From: Phytophthora sp. 'mugwort'
Taxonomy: Eukaryota; Oomycota; Peronosporomycetes; Peronosporales; Peronosporaceae
Length of the DNA stretch: 64,000 nt
Assembly (NCBI GenBank): GCA_033558025.1
Contig: JAUCEF010000007.1
Coordinates: 5,270,001 to 5,334,000, forward strand
Reading direction: 5' to 3'
Made by a program: the position numbers and the translations under genes. Positions 55,976-64,000 of this stretch are shown here, in pieces. Position 1 is the stretch's first letter. Every line of letters starts with the position of its first letter. Below the pieces are notes generated by a model that did not search any database, was not told the DNA's origin, and was given only the letters and a program-made list of their open reading frames with translations.

Positions 55976-57543
55976 AGTTCCTAGCGCGCCGCTTAACGCT
56001 CAAGCCCGGTCGGACTTAGCGTCCCCCGAGGGAATGGCCGCGAGCAGGAACATGCTACAGCAAGCGGTGGCTAATACGAGTCGCGGAAGACCCAGTAGCA
56101 CTAGTTCGAGACTTTCCGCTGTCGCCTCGACAACTTCGACGGTGCCATACAACAAGGGGTGAGTGCGTCGGCCGCTGGCGCTACTACTATTCCAGGAGAA
56201 AACAATGTTCCGGGTCCAGAACCGGCAGGATTGACTACGGGAACGGCTGTTTCGCAACCGGTAAGCGCGCGAGTGTACTATCAAGGCGTCCCCCCGGAAT
56301 ACTACGGAGTTTATTTGGCAGCACCACGGCGAGCTACTAACGCGTCGTCAGGGCTCCCAGTCCCTCCCACGAATGGAGCATGGATCCCTTGTACCCTTCT
56401 CAAGGAGCCGTGCCTCCTACCCCGACCACGAGTGTGACGACGAGGACACCTGGACGTGTCAAGAGAATTAAAACCGCTATTGCGTCTCATGGAGGACTAT
56501 CGGAGATGTACCTGGAACGCCGAGATATGGGCTCGGAAATCCGTTCTTGCAACAAACTGGCTGGTCGCCGAACGGGAACATGGGATACAGATTCGGACCA
56601 CCTCCGGTCTATCAGTCGGCTACGGTTACTCCTGCAGCTGGGATGATGACTCCACTGACGGTTCCAAGGAGTGCTCGGCTAGTGATCTCGCTACCCAACC
56701 GCTTTCGTGGGAGAGCTCACAACCGACGTAAACCAGTGTGAATACTTCGAGTTGTACGCTTTCTGGTAAGAGTGAAGGAACGGCTGCTACACCTCAACCC
56801 TGGATGAATGGTGGGATGGCGTCCCATATCAAGAATGCGGTGTAGATGATTCAATCATTCTATTCCGATGGAGGTAAAATGGAAAAGGCTCGTGCCTTCT
56901 GAAATGACTTCGAACGGGCTACGGAGGGCCTGAAGGAGGTCCTACGCCTGAGCGCATTTCGGGAGTGCCTGAAAGGTAAGACTGGGGAACAGTGGTGGAT
57001 GTACTCGCAGATCGATAGCTTCGCCTCGCTCCGAACTCGCTTCCACAATCAGTCCGTCTGCCATACGTCGTAGCAAATGATAGAACGCCTTAAGACCATG
57101 AAGCATTCCAAAAGCATGTCTGCTGAAGTGTGGGATGATTTGATTTCGAGCCTCTGTGGCGCTGCTAAGTGCGAGGGCCCTCAAATGTGCTATCAATACT
57201 TCCTTTCGGGACTACGCAATAAAGAGTGAGAGGCGTCCTTGAGTACGACCATGGTGAACTCGTTCCCCCCAGACCGTGGGGTACTGCTCTAAAAGAACGT
57301 TCTACTATTTGAGGATGACACAGAGTTCGTTGAAGCTTCGGAGAAGAAGTCGACCACAGAGAACGCTATGATAGCTCAAATCCTCTTTAGCAGACAGGAA
57401 GCAGCCCGTCTCTTACGCCCGACTTCCGAGGCTGTAGCTGTCTTCGCAGCCTTGACGCGGGCAGACACCTCAGCGAGCGTCAAGTTCTTGACCGGAGAAC
57501 GAGGTTTCTTCTCATCCTACTTGGGTGAGCTTCCACTCCCCTG
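55976..57543 (+). pseudogene. retrotransposon gag remnant
   Basis: Plus-strand reading in shifting frames gives EGMAASRNMLQQAVANTSRG, a Pro/Gly/Thr-rich stretch (PVSARVYYQGVPPEYYGVYL), then a retrotransposon-gag core. Core motifs are LRLSAFRECLKGKTGEQWWM (56943-57002), LRTRFHNQSVC, MSAEVWDDLISSLCGAAKCE and YQYFLSGLRNKE (57120-57226). It continues to FFSSYLGELPLP and a stop at 57541-57543. There are at least five stops. No protease, RT or integrase follows. It is not closely similar to either gag of families A or B in this window. Confidence 0.6.
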
Positions 57544-57891
57544 ACGTTCAGGCGTTTTGGGCGCCTCGTCGCGGTGCCGACTGGTTAGCGGCGTACGCGA
57601 CCCAAGCGAGTCGGACTGGCTCGGGCCATCGTCAGACTCCTCGATGTGCTTGTCCTGGAGGTCACTGTCGCCGCAGGGCATAGGCGACTTGTCCGAGTCA
57701 TCCTCATAGTCCACAAGGAGCTCAGAGTCCTCCGTAGGCGCTTTGGACGCCTTGGAAGCCACCTTGGATGTGCATTTGGATAATCCCTTCGAAGCAGAGG
57801 CTTTGCAGACGGCTTAGAGCTCTTAGCCTGTTGCTTGGAAACAACAGGCTTAGTAGGCGCTTGCGCACCGCTGCCAGACCGAGTCTTGGTC
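57517..57891 (-). pseudogene. antisense ORF next to a family A LTR
   Basis: Begins MTKTRSGSGAQAPTKPVVSK 189 bp inside the inner edge of the LTR 58080-58443 and is basic (KQQAKSSKPSAKPLL). After one frame change near 57760 it becomes acidic (TEDSELLVDYEDDSDKSPMP, DLQDKHIEESDDGPSQSDSL) and ends at QGSGSSPK. Position, opening residues and basic-to-acidic layout parallel the ORF at 37214-38194. No known domain. Confidence 0.5.
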
Positions 57892-58079
57892 ATGCTTGAG
57901 GCTGATGTGGAAGCCGAGAAGACGAAGAGTACATGTAAGTGCTTGGGTTCAAAAGGAAATGAGCCGGCTGCGGAACCCAACCGCAGCGAAGTCGATGTAA
58001 TTCGACTTGGAGAGTGAAAGGCGGCGACTTCCTTTCACTCGCCCTAGATGGTCGGTAAACCGAATCTAGGTGGGGAGGA

Positions 58080-58443
58080 TGTAACGGGGTTACATGAAGA
58101 GTGCCAAGTCACTCTTTAGAATGGTGCACCTAAGTACCCTAAGTGAATTAGCCAACATCACAATGTCGTCAACGGTAATGACGTCATAGATAGGTACCAC
58201 AGATATGGTGCAAAGACATCAGAGCCAGTCAATAGGATAACATATAGGGTACTTTTTTTGATGACTTACAGTTAGTGTATAGAGGCATTAAGGAGATCAC
58301 CTATAAATATATTCAGTCTTCAACCTACCGAATTAGGTAACAGTCCCCTCAGAGCAGGGACTTGTAAACTGCCGGTCACTTAGAGTTTGTAGACTCTCTG
58401 GAGGAAACACTTCCTGTGCACAAGGTGTGTGTGCCCTGTTACA
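58080..58443 (+). repeat. family A LTR (probable 3' LTR or solo LTR)
   Basis: About 80% identical to 59352-59712 in the same orientation. Starts TGTAACGGGG after a purine tract (GGTGGGGAGGA), ends TGTTACA, and has TATAAATA at 58302-58309. No gag follows, so it is not the 5' LTR of the downstream element. Confidence 0.85.
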
Positions 58444-59351
58444 CTCAATCACCGGGCTTAACGCTGTGGTGTAGGTACAGTAACAGTAGGTTTATGAGTG
58501 GTCGTTGATGAACTTGCGGCGCAGGGACTCAGCGTCGCGCCCAGGCCAATCCGCAGGGCGATTGCTGTCGAGGGCCACCTGCATGTCATCCGATTGAGCT
58601 GCTCCGAGCGGCAACATCGCCTCGACGAGGTGAAGCAGTCCTTGAGCAGTAGAACCAGCTCATGTCACGCACACGGTGCTGTAGAGCAGCAACTCAAGCT
58701 TTGTTGCGTATGATTGATTTGTGCTGGAATAAAATAAAACTATTTCACGACCAGAGTTGCGGCGCATGCTTGGCTTCCTGTATTTGCATCACCCACAGCC
58801 AGCTCGTTAAACCGCCTTCGATTAGCGACGCGCCAGCATACTCTACATACCTGTATTGAGAAGTCTTTAGTGAAATCGAATGTGAGCAGTGCTCACAGTA
58901 CCGCGTCAGCTAACAGGACAGCACGGCACAGTACGGTTGCCCCAACGGGTGGCTACCGCGTCTCGTACGACGCGTGTACCGTAGAATTGTGTGGCTGACC
59001 TAAGAGAGGCTGAAGCATTTTGCTGAGACGTATTTTTCGTCTCCGCTGATTTGCGTCTGGTTTGCGAAAATACGTTAGACTTGTGTCACCCATACTTTTT
59101 TTTTTGAGATGTGCATTTTTTTAGTAGTTCCAATGGCAACAGGAAACGCCACTGCGATACCTCTCTAACCAGCCGTTAGGGGCTGGTTGGGTATTCGGTG
59201 TCTGGTGTCGGTGTTTTGCCTGGGTATATCATGCCTAAACTGTCAGATACGGTTGGACTTATTTGGCCGCCCGTGCCTTGTGTTCGAGAACATTCGAAGG
59301 CTTCCGCGGCGACAGACACATCTTTGGAATCGCGGCGATAATATTTCTCCT
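58444..59351. other. 900-bp spacer between two family A LTRs
   Basis: Only a plus-strand ORF of 71 codons (58498-58713) with no recognised family, and a T12 run near 59097. I see nothing that identifies its origin. Confidence 0.4.
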
Positions 59352-59712
59352 TGTAGCGGGGTTACATGAAGAGTGCCAAGTCACTCTTCAGAGCAAGTGT
59401 ACCCAAGTACCCTAAGTGATTTAGCCAACATCACTATGACGTCAACGGTAATGACGTCATGGATAGGTACCACATAGGTACAAAGACCTCAGAGCCAGTC
59501 AATAGGATAACATCTAGGGTACTTTATAGGTGACTAATAGTTAGTATATAGACGCATCAAAGGGGTCACCTATAAATATATTCAATCTTAGTTCTACCTA
59601 ATTTTGGTAACAGTCACATAGGTCAGGGACTAGTGAACTGCGTTCACCGAGAGTTTGTATACTCTCCGGAAGTCACACTTCCAGTGCGCAAGGTGTTGTG
59701 TGCCCCGTCACA
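59352..59712 (+). repeat. 5' LTR of the family A element at the right edge
   Basis: Starts TGTAGCGGGG and ends CGTCACA. It is followed 68 bp later by gag ATG at 59781, which fixes the transcription direction of the family A LTRs. Confidence 0.85.
59437..59578 (+). promoter_or_regulatory. LTR core promoter: paired TGACGTCA sites and TATA box
   Basis: Two perfect CRE/ATF-type palindromes TGACGTCA at 59437-59444 and 59452-59459 (15 bp apart) lie upstream of TATAAATA at 59571-59578. The LTR at 58080 keeps the second site (58179-58186) and the TATA box, but the first site reads TGTCGTCA. bZIP binding is inference from the motif. Confidence 0.6.
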
Positions 59713-59780
59713 CTTGGCAGCACTTGTAGTCAATCCACGCCTACGCGGGTTACTACCTGAAACCTCTGGGTCCTATCATC

Positions 59781-60800
59781 ATGGACCGGAATGAGTTTTC
59801 TCATCTGAACGACTCACAGTTCGAGTTCGTTCGTAAGATGACTGGCATCTTTGGAATGAATGCTTTGCGCAGCTTGGCGTCGTCAACGCAAGCTGAGCAG
59901 GTCGAGCGTGTGACCGCGCTCGACATATACGAGCGGGTGTTCATCGAACATGTCGGAGCAACCTGCAGGTTCCGGCCGCAGAGTCGAAACCGGTCTACCC
60001 CAAGCCGTTGAGGCTGAAGATAAACCCATATGAAGGGAAGGAAGGTGCAAACCTTCACCTCTGGGTGCGAGAAGTAGAGCTCGCAATGGATGCGTCTCTC
60101 ATCTCTTCGGAGCACCTCCGTGTGGCTTTCGTCCTCTCCAACCTTAGCGGGCGTGCTAAGAGTTGGACGTATACGCGGGAAGCGACAACGCCTGGATGAT
60201 TCGCATCCTGGGCTCAGCTGTGTGAACAGCTTAGAGCCGCGTTCCCTCCCGGCGAACTATGAGTACCGCCACCAGTGTCATGTAAACAGGAAGATGTGTG
60301 CTGCACGAGTACATCCAGGAGATGCGGGAACTTACTGCATCCCTCGTGGGAAAACCCACTCCGTGAACACATTAAGGTGACGGTGTCCATGGGCGGCCTA
60401 AGAGTAGGCCCGGCCCCGCACCCAGCTGTTTTGGGTGCAGTTCAATACTTTGGAAGAAGCGATCCAAGTCGCTTTCCAAGAGGAGTACAGTCACCGCCAG
60501 GCGCGCACGCCGGCGGCGATGTGGCCAAGGGCTGCGACACCAAGTCGCGGGACCCCAAGCGGGCCAGTTCTCATGGAACTCGGGCTCGCCGAGCAACATG
60601 ATATTCGCTGCTATAGCTGTGGTAAGCTAGGGCACATGGCACGTGCCTGTCCTGCGGGGGGGGAGAGAGACGAAAGTGTTTCCCTCCCAAGCTCATCGCG
60701 CTCATGGGTTGCGGCTTTTGCCAGCGACCCCACGGGCAGGGGAACGCAGGATACCAGTAGGGGCGGGGCGCCCTACTGGGGAAGATCTAAGTCTTCATGA
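59781..60800 (+). pseudogene. gag of the right-edge family A element
   Basis: Starts MDRNEFSHLNDSQFEFVRKM. The capsid-like part INPYEGKEGANLHLWVREVE and VLSNLSGRAKSWTYTREAT (60015-60195) is followed by TPGSFASWAQLCEQLRAAF with a TGA inside. A CCHC knuckle, CYSCGKLGHMARAC, lies at about 60610-60650. Frame changes near 60000, 60240 and 60430 break it. Confidence 0.75.
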
Positions 60801-61516
60801 GCGATGCGCGATTGGCGCGTGCCATGGCGTCTTAGCCCCTGAAAATCTATGCACTCTCGAATCGAAGAAGGGCAGCGCTGGGCTGCTAGTAGTACACGTA
60901 AGTGTACGGGGATATACCCATCCCTTTCGAGTCTTAATAGACTCCGGGGCGTCGAAGAACTTCGCATGCCGCCAAATTGTTGCGGAGAACAGCAACAAGG
61001 TGGCCGATGCTTTACGAGAAAGCAAAAGGCAACGGGACAATGTCGTTACAACTGGCCGACGGAACGGTGGTTACCGTCCGCAAGCTCCATGTGGATCTAG
61101 CTGAGAAGTTCGAGGACTTCGACAGCATGGAGCAGTTTACTGTCCTAGAGATGGACAAGTATGACTTGATCCTGGGCATGCCCTGGCTCGAGAAACATGA
61201 ACCATGGATCGATTGGCGAAATAAAGCCATCGGGGCCAGCCGGCCCGCAATTTCTGGTAGAGCATTGGTGAGTCATGTTCCCACCTCTACCAGGAACTGG
61301 GGCGTCCGAAAGGGGCACCGGGATGCAAGAGCATCCAGTGAAGTTTTGGGAGCCGCCGACGCATTGAGCGACTCGCTAGAAGCGGTGGCAGCAGAACCTA
61401 CACCCGGTCGACTGCGGCATTCCTTACAAGATAGCCCTCGACCCCCGCCGGAATCTAGATGGGCGGCCAAGGCTTCAAGAGTGGCGGTGCCGGATGGCAC
61501 CGAACAGGTGGATAAG

Positions 61517-61748
61517 CTAGGTCCGCACCAAATCACCCAGACTGAAATTGGTGGGGAAGACGCACGCGGCGCTTCCTGTCTGGGTAAACATGTTCCACAC
61601 CGAGTCGCCCAGACAGAAACTGGTGAGGGAGGTGCGGAATGTGTTTTCTGTGTGGATAACCTTGTTCCACACCAGGTCGCCCAGACCATAACTGAAGAAG
61701 AATTGGCGGAGCGCACTTCTTGTGTGGGTAACCATGTTCCACACGAAG
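61517..61748 (+). repeat. ~75-bp in-frame tandem repeats in the pol linker
   Basis: Three full units and a partial one encode (K/N)(H/L)VPH.(V)AQT.T-(acidic, 10 aa)-C(L/V)(G/D). The unit landmarks are GPHQITQTE, VPHRVAQTE, VPHQVAQTI and VPHEA. Frame is kept throughout. Confidence 0.85.
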
Positions 61749-62847
61749 CACTAGTGGCTTTGGACGTCGTCAATGAGACGTCAACAGACATGGGTAACGA
61801 TGTACCATGCCACGGTCGCCGTCGACGCCATATCGACACCGCAAGCCGAGTCTGAAGTGTAGTCGCTTCAAGCGACTCGGAACCCAGAGCCCGGGCTCTT
61901 CCGATGCGGCCAGTCGAAGAATGTTATCACATCCTCGACGGCGAGACCGGCCATCGGGTCAAGGCAGGCGGCATCCAGCTAGAGCCGCTGCCAGAGGTGT
62001 CAGAGCTTCTGAACCTCGAAGGGTTGATTCCGACAGATTTCCTGGCCGACCTGAAGGCAGGAAAAAATCGCGGAGCTGGTACTCTTGAAGCAAGAGTCCA
62101 CTCCAGAGGAATTGAATTCCTCCTTGGTTATGGACGAGGACGTCCTGGAGGCATCCTCCTCCTCACGCTTGGGTTCTGAGATTCTCAAGAACCCGAAGGA
62201 TCCAGTGTATCCTCTAATGAAGGAGTTCGAGGACGTGGTGTCTAAGGACCCACCGGATCGTGGGATCAGGCACGAGATTGATCTCGTGCCGGGCACAACG
62301 TACTATGTTACCAGACAATGGCCACTACCTCGAGATCAGTGCGAGCCCATTGATGCCTTCTTCGCCGCAAAGACCAAGGCAGGCATGATGCGGGAATTGA
62401 AATCCCCGCACTCGATACCAACCTTCTGCGTTCAGAAGCCGAACGGGAAGTGGTGTCTGGCCCATGCTTTTAGCAAGCTGAACAACGCAACGGTGCCGAC
62501 CCAGACACCCATCCCGCGAAACGATGTGCTGTTAAACAACATGGCCGGGTGCGAGTTATACAGCGCCCTGGATCTGGTGGACGGATACTACCAGATCCTG
62601 ATGCGCGAGAGCGACATCCCGCTCACCGCAGTGAACACCCCGGGCGGTATGCTCTGGGAGGGGCTGGTGATGCCACAGTGATGCCACAGAGCCTGTCTAA
62701 TGCCCCGGCGACGTTCAATCGCCTGGTCACGCAGTCGTTTAGACCACTGCGTGCGTACGCACAGTCGTACTTCGACGACATCTTCGTTCATAGCCGTGCC
62801 GAGAGAGACAAGACGGCTATGGAGGTGCATTTGGAGCACTCCGTCGA

Positions 62848-62907
62848 AGCAACCGAGAACTTTGATCTCTTGCTCGACGTCGCAAGAGATCAAAGATCTC
62901 GGTTGCT
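62848..62907. repeat. inverted duplication (hairpin) inside the RT
   Basis: 26-bp arms at 62848-62873 and 62882-62907 are inverted copies with one mismatch, separated by 8 bp. The palindrome sits where RT coding should continue toward the thumb and appears to have replaced it. Confidence 0.85.
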
Positions 62908-64000
62908 TTGTTAGCAATGTCGGCGTTCGACCCGGAGAAGGTCAAAGCCATTTTGGTTTAGCCAACACCAAGGTCTCAGAAGGACCTGAGGAAGTGTCTG
63001 GGTTTAGCCAACTACCTCCATAAGTACAGCGAAGGGTACGCGGGTCTGGCTAGACCCTTGTCGGATCTATTAAAGAAGGATACCGACTGGCACTGGGGGC
63101 GTGAGCACCAGGAAGCCCTTGACAATGTCAAAGCAAGCCTTCAGAAGGCGCCTGTCCTGGCACTGCCGGACGAGACGCAGCCGTTCAGCGTCGCCTGTGA
63201 TGCATCCGATTATGGAATCGGGTGTGTATTGCTGCAGCACGATGCAGCAGGGCGTGAACGAGTGATCTCATTTCAGTACAGGCAGCTCAAGGCTGCCGAA
63301 CTGAGCTACCCCGTTCATGACAAGGAGCTGCTTGCCATGAAGTACGCTCTTGTCAAGTTCCGGGTGCACCTTCTGGACTTCCAGCCCTTTGTGATCTACA
63401 CAGATCACGCATCCTTACGGACGGCGACAAACTCGCCCCATTTGTCCCAAAGGATGGCGAGGTGGCTGTCCTTCTTCGCGGAATATAACTGCCACGTCGA
63501 GTACAAGCCTGGCAAGCTCAACGTGCTTGCCGATGCGTTATCACGCAGGCCGGACTATGAGCTGGCGCATATCAGTCGTGCCACAACCGATCTATATGAT
63601 CAGATACACATGGCGTATTGGGGCGACGAAGCCCTGGCACCTTTGGTGCGTTTCCTGGCCGCTGGCAAAGAAGCCAAGGCCGAGTGGCTCACGCCACGTC
63701 AGAGGGCTCGGTTATCGATACGAGTGGGCCGATGGCCTGCTCTACTATCGAGTGAAGCCCCACGACCCCCCGCGGGTAGTCGTTCCAGCGACGAGGATCT
63801 CAACTTTGACATCCTTCAGGAGGCGCACGATGCGCCGTCCAGCGGTCACTTGGACCGCGAGAATATCTTCCAATAGGTCTCTCAGTACTTTAGGTGGACC
63901 CACATGTACCAGTGGGTCACACAGTACGTGAAGACATGTGAAACATGTCAGCGAGTGAAATCCGCCGGGCACGCCTCGGCTCCTTTGCAGAGCCTGTCCG

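Larger units (their letters stand above)
59352..64000 (+). mobile_element. Ty3/Gypsy element, family A, running off the window
   Basis: LTR, gag, zinc knuckle, protease, RT, RNase H and the start of integrase are present in order. The integrase core, chromodomain, 3' end and second LTR lie beyond 64000. RT and linker motifs pair with the minus-strand element at 36.7-43.6 kb. Confidence 0.85.
60803..64000 (+). pseudogene. pol of the right-edge family A element (partial)
   Basis: Protease VLIDSGASKNFACRQIV (60935-60985) with LILGMPWLEKHEPWIDW (61170-61220). A repeat-bearing linker follows. The RT region 62085-62700 has GIRHEIDLVPGTTYYVTRQW, GKWCLAHAFSKLNNATVP, DLVDGYYQILMRESDIPL and MLWEGLVMPQ. 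It continues after an 11-bp duplication as QSLSNAPATFNRLVTQSFRP and SYFDDIFVHS. RNase H (63178-63560) is clean: FSVACDASDYGIGCVLLQHD, YPVHDKELLAMKYALVKFRV, VIYTDHASLR and NVLADALSRRPDYEL. The integrase zinc region has HDAPSSGHLDREN and CETCQRVKSA at the window edge. The RNase H frame runs unbroken for 272 codons (63058-63876), but RT is disrupted twice. Confidence 0.8.

Noticed and set aside
57585..57980. 131-codon minus-strand ORF from 57980 as gag of a minus-oriented element
   Set aside because: The adjacent LTR's direction is fixed as plus by its sibling at 59352, which precedes a plus-strand gag. The minus ORF therefore lies antisense at a 3' end, and I list it that way with moderate confidence.
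1..64000. CRISPR arrays, tRNA or rRNA genes, bacterial operons, RXLR or Crinkler effectors
   Set aside because: No regularly spaced repeats, no cloverleaf sequences, and no ORF combining a signal peptide with an RXLR or LFLAK-type motif were seen by eye. A covariance-model and HMM search would be needed to exclude them fully.

Overview
The window is eukaryotic. It most resembles a repeat-rich chromosome segment of a plant-pathogen oomycete of the Phytophthora type. The signs are compact genes with few short introns (64-93 nt, GT-AG), helicase-associated-domain repeats, and a set of transposons (MULE with SWIM-type N-terminus, hAT, Ty3/Gypsy with chromodomain, Ty3/Gypsy with extra RNase H) that I associate with oomycetes. 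The species call is inference. No CRISPR array, tRNA, rRNA or bacterial-type operon was seen.

Layout. (1) 1-5386: decayed MULE transposase on the minus strand and a broken helicase-associated-repeat gene on the plus strand. (2) 5519-19488: a gene island holding all five intact-looking host genes: MFS transporter (-), CaMKK-like kinase (-), NAP-family histone chaperone (-), class I histone deacetylase (+), and a large RRM/RS-domain protein (-). The island is interrupted once, at 9344-11621, by a Tc1/mariner element with long inverted repeats and a fold-back element. The NAP and HDAC genes are divergent and share a 244-bp intergenic region, so two chromatin factors may be co-controlled. (3) 21003-33211: a MULE with inverted termini and an apparent 9-bp target duplication, later invaded by a LINE and by a Ty3/Gypsy chromovirus (26975-32698). 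(4) 34299-36616: remnants of a hAT transposase and another repeat protein. (5) 36711-43565: a Ty3/Gypsy element on the minus strand (family A), cut off on the gag side. (6) 43566-55786: a 12.2-kb Ty3/Gypsy element on the minus strand (family B) with two 489-bp LTRs, both a normal and an archaeal/plant-type RNase H, and a long block of plus-strand ORFs between integrase and 3' LTR. (7) 55800-58443: gag remnant, antisense ORF and a family A LTR with no pol between them. (8) 59352-64000: the 5' two-thirds of another family A element on the plus strand, running off the window.

The most interesting pattern is that three separate retroelement 3' ends carry an ORF antisense to pol, starting 105-190 bp inside the inner edge of the 3' LTR and reading back toward pol. 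Family B also shows a strong excess of GATC/GGATCC that its neighbours lack. Nearly all transposon genes are broken by stops and frameshifts. For those I give spans and domains, not conceptual repairs.
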